Assembly (NCBI GenBank): GCA_037176845.1
Contig: JAYKXP010000002.1
Location: 1,086,001 to 1,150,000, forward strand
DNA: 64,000 bases
Source: Paramarasmius palmivorus
Lineage: Eukaryota; Basidiomycota; Agaricomycetes; Agaricales; Marasmiaceae
Direction of reading: 5' to 3'
In this document: one piece after another, positions 1 to 12,343 of the stretch
How positions within the stretch are numbered: position 1 is the stretch's first letter
Layout of the letters: every line of letters begins with the position of its first letter
Translations under genes and position numbers: made by a program
Notes under the pieces: model-generated
Database searches by the model: none
What the model was told of the DNA's origin: nothing
The model's input: only the letters and a program-made list of their open reading frames with translations

Positions 1-207
1 GCGACCGAAGGAAGTCCGCAAAAGGCAGGCAAAAAGCGCCGGTTAGAGGAGGCCGATCTGGAGCCTGAAGATGCTGAGGCACCTCCTGCAAATCGACCTC
101 GGACAGAGACGTATGTCCCCGTGGAGAAGGAAGCACCTTCAGTTATGGGATGGTTCCTCATGCCGCTCAAGTCGTTCATACGCGGATTCAAAGAAAGTAT
201 TAGTTGA
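1..207 (+). CDS. 3' end of an unidentified gene (partial)
   Basis: Frame 1 is open from the window edge to a TGA at 205-207, giving about 68 C-terminal residues. The stretch is charged and low complexity, with a KKRR basic cluster that could act in nuclear localisation, followed by an acidic EADLEPEDAEA run and a short hydrophobic patch (MGWFLMPLKSFI) before the end. No domain is recognised. The frame looks like real coding because it is open across the whole edge and ends cleanly. The rest of the gene lies upstream of this window. Confidence 0.5.
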   Translation, partial: ATEGSPQKAGKKRRLEEADLEPEDAEAPPANRPRTETYVPVEKEAPSVMGWFLMPLKSFIRGFKESIS

Positions 208-964
208 ATCTCAACAGTGGTCCCCCGGTGACATCGTCGGCGCTCTTTCTTGTTGTTCTCTTGTTGATATCGTTTTTATTGTCATTTATCTCCCCTTTGT
301 GTTTTCCGTTGATATCTTCCATCGATCCTTTGTTTCCAGTAGTTTATAGTTCCGTTTCTATGGCTTTTTATTGGCTAAAAATCAGCGATTAATGAATACA
401 TGTTTTTGTCCCTTCGGCCGTTGCCGAGATATATATTTGGCATCAAGTATGCCTTGCGGGCTACATACTCTCAAACCCTCACCTCGGAAGGGATTCCAGT
501 GCTCTCCTGTAGCCTGTTTTCGCTCGTATATTTTCCCGCCCAGCTAGTTCTGAGCAGACGTGTGTCTTTTCGTGTTCCTCGAGCATCCGCGATTTTCCTG
601 TATCCAAATCCCTTTTCTTTGTCGACTATAGGCCACTGAAGTGTGCTTTTACTTGCACAGGTACGCCTTTGTCGAAACTCGAGATTCTTCGTTTTCTGAC
701 AAGCTCTTTCTAGTTTGCTTGATTCTGAGAAAGATTTCACGATTGCCAGCACCGACTCTTTACTATGTGAGCGCTATTTCGTTTCGGCAGTGTCCCGCCT
801 GTCCTAATCGCGCCTTCTTTCAGGACCGACACGAACCCTGGGATTGAAGCAATGAAAAGGTGAAATTAGTATACCTTCGTCTATTAGTTGACTGTTTCTG
901 ACCTCGGCAACTCTGCCACGCGGTGTACTGGTGCAGTTCTCAACGTGCCCTTGGCAATGTCAAG
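208..964. other. intergenic, no gene recognised
   Basis: About 750 bp rich in T and pyrimidine tracts. Only short open frames on both strands, none with a recognisable domain. It should hold the terminator of the gene to the left and the promoter of the gene starting near 965. Confidence 0.4.
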
Positions 965-2138
965 ATGACCGATGCTGCAAGAGCACGCGAGCAGGAATTA
1001 TTGAACGATCCTGACGCTGAGATTATCGATCCTTTTTGGATCTTTTGTCGCGTCTGCTCTATTCGACTCAAGTTGAGCGACAAGAGTGCTTACGACTTGT
1101 CGCATTGGAGGTCGCACAAGGCCAAATCTAACGATCACAACAATCTCAAAAGGCTCGGGAAGAAGGCTGTCGCATCATCAGAGATGTTTCCGAATGGAGG
1201 ACGTATCGTTGGAAGCAATGCTCGTTCTAGAGTCGTCAAAAAGTCTACTCCTGCTCCAGTCAGTCTTCCTTTTCCCACATATATGCGATATTAATTAATT
1301 CCTTTTCGTCTTTTTTCTTTGTTGTCGACCAATAGCGCGCAAAAAATAGGATTGTTTCTCCCTCGATTTCAGAAAGCAGTTCACAATCCTCCGAAACATC
1401 TGCTCAGCGCCGCTCAGCACGTCCCCGGAGGGCAAACGCACGTCACGCTCCGTATCCAGCTCCTCTGGCTACATCCCCTCGTCGGAAACAAAAACACGTC
1501 GTTCCTCGCGTAACGCAACCTTGAATCTGGACCACCGTGACAGTTCGACGTCTCTCGCGGGTCTCTCCGTTTCTACATATGTCAATCGGTCCAATCACCG
1601 CAGTATCTCACCTGCTAATTCTCTTTCGGCATCTTCATCATCTTCATCTGCATTTTCGTCGTCTTCGCTTACTTCCTTGTCGGGTTCAGAGGACTCCTTC
1701 GGCTCTGACACATCCAGCACCTCCTATGCCGAGACCGTTGTGTCACCTCCAAAGTCTAAATCTACGGGGAGACCGCCCAAATTTAGACGCACAGACGAGC
1801 CTGATTATCGCGAGTATTTGCACTCAATATGTGGAGATGTTGACAAGGAAGCCAGTTTAGAAGATGGTACCGTTGTCTGCTGGAAAAAGTGGAGTTGGAA
1901 GAGATTGCATAATTCGAAATCGCTAGACGAGTCTGGGCTGGTCCCTGTCTCTCCGACTGTACTTTCGAAGGAAGAGTACGTCGCTGGGCTCATTGACGTT
2001 GAAGTGACGTCGCCCCGGCCAAAAACGGATGAGCGTCCACTGGAATGCGCGGCGCGTGTGGACCCCCTACCAGAAGCTGGTGTGGGACACATGTTTTGCG
2101 AGAACCCTCCGTCTTTTGGGTCTTCGTTTGCCGTTTAA
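965..2138 (+). CDS. hypothetical protein with a C2H2-like zinc motif and an AT-hook-like GRPPK
   Basis: The first exon starts at ATG 965 and ends at 1258 (98 codons, phase 0). A donor at 1259 joins to an acceptor near 1376 or 1379, both of which keep phase 0 and enter the long frame that stops at 2136-2138. Near residues 35-60 there is C-x2-C, then H-x3-H about 19 residues later (FCRVCSIRLKL...LSHWRSH), which resembles a BED/C2H2 finger. The second exon is Ser-rich with an acidic patch, then a GRPPK motif like the AT-hook core, then a better-structured tail around DEPDYREYLHSICGDVD. Together these suggest a nuclear, possibly DNA-binding, basidiomycete-specific protein, but no family was recognised. 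The precise acceptor is uncertain. Confidence 0.55.
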
Positions 2139-2454
2139 TACTTACGTTCTTCTAGCCATTCCACGTTCATTTCCTCGAATCACCTGTAGTATTTATAATC
2201 GCGTCACCTTTAATCCTCACCTTTTTATTCCACAGTAATCACGAGATCGAAACCCCCGTCCTGTTGTACTTTTATGTACCCTTCCATTGTTGTATTTTCC
2301 TGCATACATTATCAGCGTATTTGTCTAGTCATACCTACTTAGAGCGACACATGCCTTCAAAAGATTCCTACCGATCAAGCGATAATACCATTTATTCGTA
2401 CAACAACCCACATTCTAGATTTTTATGCGAAGCCATACATCGTGCTGAAAAAAA
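2139..2454. other. convergent intergenic region
   Basis: Short spacer between the plus-strand gene ending at 2138 and PEX7 ending at 2455 on the minus strand. T-rich on the plus strand. No gene seen; expected to hold both polyadenylation regions. Confidence 0.4.
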
Positions 2455-3690
2455 TCATAGCGGTCGGAAGACGTTCAGCCGGCTATCCCAAGCACAGCTA
2501 GCTAGCACATTCTCCTCATATAGCGACCAGCCACATCCCGCTACGAACTCGGTGTGCGCATCATGGATGTATAACAGCTGTGGTTGAGGCCCATTTGAGA
2601 TTGTATTCCATCTACGACGAATCAGTAAAACGGGACTAGATGATTATGCATGAAAACATACACTCGACAAGTCATATCATAACTAGCACTTGCTAGCAAC
2701 TCGGCTCGGTGAGGACTCCACTGTAGCTTCTTCACAGCATACTCGTGTCCTAACAGTGTTGTTTCGCAGGCACCACCCACGAGACCTGTTTCCCCAACTT
2801 TGATCATCCGACAGTCCCAGACCTTGATCATCTTGTCAACGCCGCCGGTCGCAAGCGTAAAAGGTCTATACTTGTTCCAATCAAGGGCAAGAACTTCGCC
2901 GCCGGACGCAGGAACAGTGAGGGCTGCCGCAGAGGCGGGGTTGAGAAATGTGTTGGTATTGGAGGCGTAAGAAGGTGAGCGGAGATCAAATATTTTGCAA
3001 GTGCCATCTGTCGAACATGTTGCCAGTATATCAGGCTGATGAGGAGAGAACAGGGCTTGGTAGACACAAGATGAGTGTGCGTGAAGGGTCAAGACGGAAC
3101 GGGGTCGATCTGGTATCCACTGCAGCGTGATTGATCAATGTAAGAGTACTCGAAAAAAGCGTGCGTACGACTTTGACTAGTCCATCCCATGAGGCGGAAG
3201 CAAAGGTATCTTTCTTGACATTTGACCAATCTACGGAAAGGACTTCACGAGTGTGTTCTTGCCAGACGGCGATTGCGAGATTCTATGAATGTCGACGATC
3301 AGAGGCCATTTTTTGAGGCAAGTAGAGATAATTCGAACATTTAGCATGATATCCCATAGCCGTATAGATCCGTCCCCTGAAGCAGTTACTAGCTGGTTTT
3401 CGTGAATCTCTGACCATGCGAGATCGTACAAGCCGTCCTGTGTTTCGAAGCTACCAAAATCAGATCTCAACAGAGTCAGATATGAAGTATACTCACGACT
3501 TATCCAGCTGTATCGTAGGCAATCCCCCGGGGCCTGGTACTAGAGACACGATATGAAGACGCCCGTTACCGACGAGGCCAAAGTTGGCAGATGATGCCAA
3601 TGCTAATCTGTTATTATGAAACGGTGACCATGCCAGGGAATAATGAGCGAATCCCGGAGTCTGCAAGACTGCTGGAGGAGGTTTGTTCAT
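2455..3690 (-). CDS. PEX7: peroxisomal targeting signal 2 receptor (peroxin 7)
   Basis: WD40 protein that binds PTS2 cargo in the cytosol and carries it to the peroxisome. Five exons join cleanly: 3690-3497, 3450-3339, 3282-3169, 3119-2662 and 2611-2455, for 1035 nt or 344 codons plus stop; human PEX7 is 323 aa. The order of recognisable stretches matches PEX7 end to end: [103 protein letters not shown], and a final [13 protein letters not shown]. The last exon follows a GTATGT donor and a TAG acceptor and is needed to complete the final blade. It is head-to-head with the sirtuin gene, with start codons 76 bp apart. No frame break was found. Confidence 0.93.
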
Positions 3691-3766
3691 CGTCCGAGTC
3701 GTTCAGGAGAAAGAAACCAAGGACGGTCGACATCATCGGGAGTCGGGTCAAACCTACTTTTTTCAC
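3691..3766. promoter_or_regulatory. short bidirectional promoter of PEX7 and the SIRT4-like gene
   Basis: Only 76 bp separate the two start codons, which point away from each other. The 5' untranslated parts and core promoters must sit here or overlap the opposite coding region. No motif is claimed. Confidence 0.5.
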
Positions 3767-5086
3767 ATGCGGGTTTCTGTCCCAAATATTCCTCAGTCTC
3801 TCTTGTCCTCGTCACAGTTACTGCCTAGTATCTCTGTGCAAGAAGCAACTGAACGTGTCGCAAATTTCTTGGCTGCTGGAAATGTTACTGTCTTGACTGG
3901 TGCAGGGGTCAGCGTTGATTCTGGTATACGAGCGTATCGAGGCAAGGATGGTCGATATATGAATCCAAATTACAAGTGAGTCCTACAATATATCCTGTTT
4001 TTCATTGAAAATGAACCATTAAAGACCTATTTTCTACCATGAATTGATGGATGAGACAGACAAGGGTCGTTTATACCGGTGCGTTCGTCGTAGTTGTCGC
4101 TCATATCTTCATCTCATTTCTTTTCAGGAAACGTTACTGGCTGCGTTCATATCTTGGATATCCCTCAGTTAGAGATGCCTTGCCGAACACCACACACTTC
4201 TCTCTGGCAGCGTTAGCAGTATTCTGGAATAGTCCCTCGACTTATTACTCAGAATGTAGACGGGCTTCACCATAAAGCACTCTCAGTATCCGACATAAGC
4301 CCCGTTAGAATGCAGGATTCTATTCTCGAGCTTCATGGCACACTACACGTAGAGCTCTATTCTCATACTTTGGAGTAACTTTGACTAATTTCTTCAACGT
4401 ATAGCGCGTACGTTGCAGGCACGGTCATGCTGTCGACCGAAACACGTTCCAAGACTTGCTATCAACAGCTAATCCTCAATGGCTGAACTTTGCGCAAGAA
4501 ATAGAAAGAACAGGAAATGAACCGAGAACGAACCCCGATGGTGATGTACGGCTACCAATACCCCTGTAAAGCATTCTCGCTGACTCAGAAACTTCAGGTC
4601 GCAATAGAGCATCTTGGAATATCATACGAAGAATTCACCGTACCAGACTGCCCGACTTGTCTCAGTGAAGGTCGAATGAACAACGTCCACAAACCAGATC
4701 TAGTGTTCTTCGGAGAATCCTTGAGCTCTGAAGTGAAAGACCGATCGTGAGCGCCCTGTGCTTTTCTCGAATGCTCCGTCCTGACGGGGAATCACAGATT
4801 TCGAGATATCGAGCTCTCTGATAGATTATTGTTAATAGGCACGACGTTGGCCACCTATTCTGCGTTTCGGTAGGTGTTGGCGTCTGCTTCGGGTTTTATG
4901 AAACTGTTTTAAACTCGCATCAGACTCCTCAAGAGTGCAATTGAACATAAGAAGCCGGTGTTGATGGTCAACGTTGGACCATCCAGAGCTGATGGTATGG
5001 AAGGTGTCGAGAAGCTTGACATTGCTAGTGGATTGATAATAAGAGAGGTTGCTACTGCTGTCTTGTGGGTCTTGAAGTTTCAATGA
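3767..5086 (+). CDS. SIRT4-like NAD-dependent protein deacylase (class II sirtuin), one apparent frame break
   Basis: Sirtuins remove acyl groups from lysine using NAD. Visible in order: the NAD-binding GAGVSVDSGIRAYRG, KRYWLRSYLGYP, PNTTHFSLAAL, the catalytic LITQNVDGLHHKAL with its His, the HG of LELHGTLH, CPTC, HKPDLVFFGESL, and a C-terminal LLLIGTTL...PVLMVNVGP. Order and spacing match human SIRT4. Introns include 3976-4025, one starting at GTGCGT after 4078, one ending before CGCGTACGTTGC, one starting at GTACGG inside DGD|V, and two near the 3' end. Between LAAL and QYSGIVPRL the frame jumps by one base (extra G near 4216), with no room for an intron. The first zinc pair reads CRHGH where many sirtuins have CxxC, so His may replace a Cys. 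SIRT4 homologues are usually mitochondrial; no clear presequence is seen here. Confidence 0.85.
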
Positions 5087-5416
5087 TCTACGTGAGAATC
5101 ATCTGACAATCGCTGTAGAGGGTCCAGGTCGACTCAAGACGCAATCGTACAACAAATGCTAACCAGTGGCATCGTAAAACCTCCACCAGCAGATGACGAT
5201 GATCGTAGTCCGAGGGCGGCAGGTTAGACATTTCGGAGCAATGCAATAGAGAAAATGGGTGTGTTCCGAACAAAATACAAACTCTTAAATACATGTATGG
5301 TTGTGACGAACGAAAGTAATGAACACCAGTTAGAACGAATGTAGCATTAGAATACACACCACTTTTTAAGGTAGGATAAAGGCTAAACATTTTAGTAGAA
5401 TACAGAAATTTATACA
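5087..5416. other. convergent intergenic region
   Basis: About 330 bp between the sirtuin stop and the stop of the transcription factor on the other strand. AT-rich toward the right end. Small open frames only; no gene supported. Confidence 0.4.
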
Positions 5417-8400
5417 TCAATGTCCCCGTCCTTGTGCCGAATAATTTCCTACATCATCTAGTAACCCCGAGTCCTGCATGAAAGAGCTCCATCTTTCGTC
5501 CAACCTCGAGTCTCTCGAAGCTAGACCAAGTCCCTGCAGCGCAGCATTCCCGGGAGGTGGTAAATGCTGAGAGGGAACGCTATGAGATTGTGTATGTGAA
5601 TGTTGGTAACCGTGATATGAAGGTACCGTAGACGAATACATGTCCTCTCGATGAGGCTGCTGAGTATGTGAGGATGAATGGTGATATATTTGATTCGAGT
5701 TTTGCATATACTGTGGATGTGACAGCCGAACCTGAGACAACGGTTCAGGCCCCGATTGGTCTGGCCACGGGTAGTCGGCATTCGAACTCGGTCTACTGTC
5801 TCTATCGTAGGAGTAAGTGAACGATTGTCGGTGTTGTGGTGGTGGCTGTTGTGGTGGTAATGGACGTTGTTGACGAGACGAGGCCGATAAAGGGGGTGGT
5901 GGCGGAGTCGCAGGAGGAATCGCAATCATCGTAGGTTCGTTATACCGTTGAGTTCCCCTAGGAATCGCATAGTCTGAATTATCAGAATCCTCGCTGGGAC
6001 GCCAGCCACCGATAGGTGAGGTACCAGAAGGAGAAACACTCTGGGAGTGATATGGACCCAGGTTTGAAATTTGAGGAAGGCGTAATTGCGGTTGCTGTGA
6101 ATGTGAAGAGGTATATGATTGGCGAGGTGGCTGAGCTTGTTGTGGTCGGGACTGCATCTGATATGAAGACGAACGCAGGGTTGGGTCGTACTCCATCGGA
6201 TGGTCCATATCTATCGCGATATCCATTGGATAATTACCGCCCTGGATCTGAATGGAACCCATGCCAGTATTGACCCTGGAGGCGCCAGACCCGTCGAATT
6301 GAACGGAGTCAGGAGGACTATTGGCACCTGACGAACCCTCTCCGTGAGTTCGCTGACGGGCAGACACAAATCGCGTGCGTCCGGCAAATATAGAAAGTTC
6401 GTCGTCTGTGTCTTCCTCTTTAATGTTCCATAGCAACCCTCCACTGTCCCCTGAAGGTGATGCGCTGTTTCGCACTTTGGCCAAAGCGCAGCGAGCCTTT
6501 TCTCGGAGTTTTGTTAATATTGGCTGCGGAAAGTCCGGTCAGTATCCGAAGAAGTAGAATTGAGTAATGAAAGGAAGTGCCAAATCAGGGTAGCAAAGCA
6601 GGCGAGCCCAAGTAAATCAAAGCCACGGAATAAAACATACCAGCGCTCTAGCAGCCCTCCGACTGTATGTGGCGGCCTTAGAAAACAGAACACACGCCTG
6701 GTCCAGTTCAATCATTGCAGAAGAAGCTAGTGGCGACCGTGGTCCACGCGCCACAACAGTCCCAAAAATAACCTAGTGATGCACAATCAGAACCATCTAC
6801 CGCTATTAGAATGTGTTAAACTTACAGCAGCACTGAATGCAAACGTCCACATCGTCCAGAACCTAGCAGCTGTATTCGGGAACCGAGGAGAATTGTTCTC
6901 GCACACACTTTTGAATTGTTCCGGAGGCCCTATATGCGGCCAGGAAACTCGGTGCATATGTGCTTTTCAAAGGGTTGACGGGCTGCTCGATAATGGCTTG
7001 TGCAAAGAAAGAACGATGAATATAGATGAGCACTATAGGGACAATCAAATAATCAGATAAACGATGACAGAAACCAGCAAGGTGGTCGTACCGGTCTCCT
7101 TGATGTGTTCCATAACACATTTCTGGAACGAAAGGCCGAGTTCCTCCTCGCTTCCATGCGAATCCTTGTCCGTGGTGGTGAGCGGTTCGGGTATTGGGAA
7201 GTCCCTAACTTTCCGGTCCAATTCCATGATCGTTGCGTACGTGGGAGCCTTCGGCGGTCAAGGTTCGGGCAGACACCTCGGCGACACACTCAGCGGCAAA
7301 TCGGAATCCCCAGGTTCCAACTGCACGGGCGAAGATCAAAGTTAGAAAAAGAAAGCAAATTCAGTGGAAAAAGCGCTGACAAAGTTCGTCTTCCTTGCCT
7401 TTCCCTGAGTTATCCTCCTCGGACTGAGGAAAACTGCAGTCAATATATGCCAGTGAGAAAGCAGGTGGGCGCCCAGTGTTGAGACTCTGCATGATGGACC
7501 CCGTGAATCAGAGCACACGCACTCACACATCGGTTAAAGACTTACCGTCCATACATCAGCCACGAAGAGGTCCCAAAATACTATTCGCCTCCTTTGCACC
7601 ATCTTCGGTGTGAGACCCCATCTAGCGCTATCCCGATCTGTGAGAAACATTCAGTCCTTCAGAGCGTCCGCAGTGGGTATGAGAGAAATAATACTAACGA
7701 AGACCAATGGTCATACTTAGATGACTGGCGAGTGTTATTAAACTCCAAGTCATCTCCATCCCAGTTTCACCCTTCCCAGACCTATCGTGGTCGTCACCGT
7801 CACCACTCATCGCATTATATACACTCAGAAGATGTAAAGCCTGTATCGTTACGATGCTGGGCTTCTCGAGGATAGATTGAAGTGACAATGCAGCGCGGGA
7901 CAGCTGGTGATAGTGCTCGACTATAGCAGGAACTTGGTGTCTAGGTTTGGTTGACTGTGAGTCATCCTTTTCCAAGTCTTGCTCAGGAGAGCCATCGTCC
8001 TTCTTGCCAGAACTGACTAGTGAACCGATCGCAAAGACGATAAAGAGAAGGGCCAGATCATGGGGACCATTCCATTCCTCCACCGTCTGTCGCTCAGCAG
8101 ACGCAGACCGTTGGCGGTTCAAGCTCTGACTCCTGCTATTCGAGTCTTGAGCACCTCGCCCTCGGTCATGATGCTGCCCCATGCCCCCGTGATCAAGATC
8201 ACCGCCGCCACCTGCCCCACATCCTTGATCCTTTTTGTAAATTGAAGGAATCATGTCCGTCTCGACTTGATCCTGAGTCAGGCCTCTGAACAGCCAAGAC
8301 ACTTGATCAAAAAAGACTTTGACGAGCTCCAAAGCTCTGTCATAGGGTGGTAGATGGGATTCGATAAGAGTCATGACTTCTGATGGCGGCAGCCCCAATG

Positions 8401-9526
8401 GAGTGAACGGGAAAGCCTGCGAGAAGAGTGCAAGCGACTGAGCTTCGGTGGTCGAGCTCGTTCCGCCGGCAGTTGGGAAAGAAGCAGAGTTTTGGGTGGA
8501 TGTGGGTGACATTGAGGATGACTCTCTATCATAACTGAGGGGAGAAGAGGAACCACGATAACCAGGTTTGGACCTTTGAGAAAGTGTCGGGGAGTTGTTC
8601 TCTGAAGATAGCAGATTGGACTGGAGGGCCTTTAGCTGAGATTGGGTACAAAGGAAGACAGACGCACCACCAGGAGGCTTTCAGATCCACCCGTAGGCCC
8701 AAAGAACCTCGATATACCATGATCGCTGATGGACAGCGTTCCGAAGGCATCAATGGCCTCTCCATTGTTGGTCCCGCCTTCATTGTTGTCTTCTCCAGAA
8801 CCCCCTTTAACTTTGCGACGACTTGAACCTTCATCACTAGTATCCATATCATCTACAGGATCTACAAGGCCCTCTTCCAGAAGTGGATGGGGTTGCGTGG
8901 AATGTTTGCCATGTAGATTCGCCAAAGCGTCTTCAAGCTCGCGAACACGTCCACTAAGTTTGGATATCCGGCGGTGAAGATGTTCCGTCGCTGCGAGGAC
9001 GAACCTGTCGATTCCCCATTAGAAACCTTGATGGAAAACTATGACCGGTCCACAAACCTTGTGCCCTGACCTGTAGCCAAACTACCTGCAAGAAACGTCA
9101 GAATATCATTCCAAAGAGAGTACTGTCAAACACACCATTGGGACACAAAGCTGCACATCCACGACGCTATTGACATGGGTTATATACATTGTATCAACAT
9201 TCGGAAGAATCCAAGATACCTGGCAAGAAGTACAGGGTATTTGCTTGTCACATTTGATCTTGAGCCTGTAAGCAGGTCGACTTCATCATTGCTTGTGCGA
9301 TGATCGCATTTGATTGAACTCACCTCCTACACTCTGCACAAGATACTTCTCCTGCAAACCAAAAAGTTCAGAGGCGCCGATGAAGTCAGGAATACCCAGG
9401 TTGGACCGCACCTCTACTCCTCTTTATCTCGAGCTCCCTGGCATGACCCCCATCAAACTTGAATTCTGACTCCAATTCTCGTCTGCTGGACTTTCGTTTG
9501 AGTTTCGTTTTGGGTTCCGGGGGCAT
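5417..9526 (-). CDS. Zn(II)2Cys6 transcription factor with Fungal_trans domain
   Basis: Large nuclear regulator spanning 4.1 kb and about a dozen exons. It starts at ATG 9526 (MPPEPKTKLKRK). The binuclear zinc cluster is split over several very short exons: Cys at about 41, 44, 51, 57, 60 and 65 (CAECRRLKIKC, CTSC, RRGC), followed by LCPNGSLATGQGTRF and a heptad-like dimerisation helix (HRRISKLSGRVRELEDAL). Next comes the conserved TLSISDHGISRFFGPTGGSE, then the helical Fungal_trans middle region (LPPYDRALELVKVFFDQVSWLFRGL, YHQLSRAALSL, WSLITLASHLSMTIGLR, LTPKMVQRRRIVFWDLFVADVW). The C-terminal exon (6484 to 5417) is Gln/Ser/Pro-rich with poly-Pro, typical of an activation tail. The frame is consistent wherever I followed it. 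Its targets cannot be told from sequence. Confidence 0.9.
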
Positions 9527-11326
9527 TTAGTGACCAGAAGGACACGAGGCGACGGAAATATGTAAGGGGGGAGCGGATAGAAGGAAGATGAAAGAAGAAA
9601 TTGAGAAATAAGAATGGATACGAGTGATGGGAAAGAGAAGAAATTTCTGTTCCTTACTTCACGATTTACTCACTGACTGAGCCGCAGGCGAGGGATTCAA
9701 AAAAATGACTGCAAGTATCCGTTTAAACCGTATGCCGATCAAATGCGACTTGTCCTCCGCCGGTTACATTGTTCTTCCCCCCTAGGTCTCTCCCCCCTTG
9801 CCCCAATCTTCTCTTTGCATTTTCCCGGAGCAGAAATAGTCCTCCCACAAGGTGCTTGTAACCAATTCATCCACGCGTACACCCCAAGAAGTGTTTGCTT
9901 TCTTCCTAGAAAGCATCTTCTAAACAGCGCAACAGAACATATCTGGTACACTGTCTCCCACGACTTTTAATTCAATGATGTTCGCTAGATCATCTTACAG
10001 TATAACTGCTGTCAATTAGCTCATAGACGGCCCCCGACCCCCTCATCTATCTCTAGTTTCCGCTGCCATGGCAAGTGAGTAACTTATTTTAGTGCTGTTC
10101 AACCCGCAGCACAAAAAATGTTGACAATCTCCCTTTCAGTGAAAACTAGGGTTTCAAATTCATTCAACTTCCTGTGCAAGCCTTCAAATTGCCTGTTATG
10201 TTCGCATCGTCGCCTCACAGCCCTGATTTTGTATGTCTGACGTGCACAGGTCTTGGAATTCATTTACCTCCTGTCGGGTCTAAGAAGACATTCTAGGTAC
10301 CTGTCAGCCACTGCATTGATAATACTTTCCACCAAAGGGCAAGTCTTGCTCCGGTAAAAAGGCAAGCAAGCAAATGAAGACCTGCATTACTCCATCGGTC
10401 GTTTTATCCAGGGTACAGGTCTCAACGCCAGGATGGGTCACGGGTGTTGTCATGATTCATTGGGGTGAAGGTTTGCATATCACGTTCATGTTAATCTTTC
10501 AGATCCAACCTACTGCTCCATACACCTCATTGGAATGTGTCCGGATAACCCTTTGTACCCGGACCGTGACGTCTGGGCGCCCTAGAATACATCGAGTCTC
10601 CTTCTGATTCGGCCCAGTCACTATCACCCGTGCTTCCTGATTAAACTGGTCTCGAGTTATCAGTCACGACACATTCTGGTTTTGGTAGTTCGCAACCAAA
10701 AGATCTCTTGGTCGACCACGACAACCTATGTCGCGAACGGCGAATTCGAACCAACATTCTTCTATTTTACCTGCTAGGTTCTGAGCAACAAGGCATTCGA
10801 ACATTACTACGTGTCCCGTTCTTCCGACTCGGCTAACATTCAGCGAAGGTAAGCTCACACCTTGCCGGAGTCGAGCCCAAAAACTTTCCAAGATGTAGGA
10901 CCCTCAGGTGCTTGCCGACCGGAAACTCGAATTTCTCCTTATCCGGGGGTGCCTATTATCCATCGTCGTGTTCCTTGCAATTTGAGTGAAGACGTGACGC
11001 GTGTTGGGAACGCGGATAGAACGTGGCGCCCAAACTAGTGAGTCCCCATATGCTTTTGAAGTCTATCTTCCATGGGAATGTTCATGGCGGAATACGGTTT
11101 TATCCCTCAAAAACTCTTTCGGAACCGCATCGAGAGCGGTTCCTGGACGACGAGCATCATATTATCGAATCGGATTCTTCATTCTACCTTGATTCGTACA
11201 TGGTTTATCCCACTACCAATCTCCTTCGGGCCGCTCAGTATCATCCAACACACGTACACGAACGTCTTCCAGTCCTTAGGGTCGACTATACCAAGATGTA
11301 TTCCCAGCATAGGCCCCCGAATACAC
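9527..11326. other. 1.8 kb region without a supported gene
   Basis: Contains the promoter of the transcription factor (left part, purine-rich near 9540-9640) and the 3' flank of the NmrA-like gene. Several 60-110 aa open frames exist (for example 10374-10607 plus strand, 10664-10891 minus strand, 11023-11361 plus strand), but none shows a family motif or a convincing exon structure. A Kozak-like CCATGG lies at 10067-10072, just before a GTGAGT donor-like site, but I could not build a gene from it. Confidence 0.35.
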
Positions 11327-12343
11327 TTAGTTTCCCCACCACTTTTGCAGGTACTCCTTGACAGACGTGGGGTTCACGTCCACGAGACCATTCAAGTTTA
11401 TCTCCATCTCGCATTCGCCTCGTACAATCCCAAGGTAAACCTCAAGGTAGAAGTTGCCAAAAGGACTCGTGGGGTTCGGGTCCATTCGAGCTAGAAGATC
11501 CTGCTCAGTGTTGTATTTGACGTCAAATTTCTTCCCTGTACAGCAAAATTGTCAGATAAGGAACCCGGCGGCTGTAAACTGGTTGGATACTCACCCGTGA
11601 TGGATTCAGCGATGTTGATCACTTCGTTGATGGTGATAACTTCTCCAGCCATATTAGTCTCCTCATCCCATTTGTCCAATTGAGTCGCAGCAGCGGTGAA
11701 TCGGCCAACGTCCTCCGCAGTCGTCCATGCGAATTTGATGTTTCCATCTCCAGGAACGTCTGCCGCAGCCTTTGAGAGATCGACGATGTAAGGGAAATGC
11801 TGTAGATGCCCATGGGCTTTGGCTCCATCGGGTTTTGGGTTCCCATAACCGAGATAGTTCATGAAAATCCCGACGCTAAATGCTGTGAATTCGAAATTGG
11901 GACGCGTCTCCTTCACTTTTCTCAACGACCGTAGAATAGGAATTTTGTGTTGGTAGAGAGGGGCAGAAACAAGCCTCTCGGAATGAACAGCGAATTCGCT
12001 TGGGGCAAAGCGATGGATAGATGGAACCTTCAAGGCAGCGTCGAGAAGTCGCTGTTGTGTAACTTCGAATATATCGGCGAAAGTCCGAATGTCCAGAAAT
12101 CGTGGAGATGATGGTGTCGATTTGGTGTTCTTGCAGGATCGCTGCGACTGCGTCCACGTTCTTGTAGTCGACGCCAATGACGGGCGCGCTAGCCCCGGCA
12201 AACTGCACGTCAGGCTTCGAGGAGCGTGAAAGAACAATGATATGAAGAGAGTCTCGTTTCTTTATCTCGAGGAGACCTTCGACGATGTGACTACCGATGC
12301 CACCTGTGCCACCGGCGACAGCAATGCGTTTCGAGCGAGTCAT
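11327..12343 (-). CDS. NmrA-like NAD(P)-binding oxidoreductase, copy 1, frame broken
   Basis: Atypical SDR/isoflavone-reductase-like protein. It has an N-terminal Rossmann motif (AVAGGTGGIGSHIVEGL), HRFAPSEFAV, then LGYGNPKPDG, FAWTTAEDVGRFTAAA, and a C-terminal exon after a GTGAGT..CAG intron ending VKEYLQKWWGN. It is a close paralogue of the gene at 12683-13693. Between IISTISG and FADIFEV the sequence has four more bases than the paralogue (near 12094-12125), so the reading frame is lost by one base and no intron can repair it because no GT lies in the interval. It is either a recently decayed duplicate or a consensus error. The substrate is unknown. Confidence 0.8.

Noticed and set aside
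5521..5925. His/Arg-rich minus-strand frame of 134 codons
   Set aside because: Shadow of the Gln/Pro-rich tail of the Zn2Cys6 factor in another frame.
10374..10891. Possible small genes in the 9.5-11.3 kb gap
   Set aside because: Short frames without motif or supporting splice signals.
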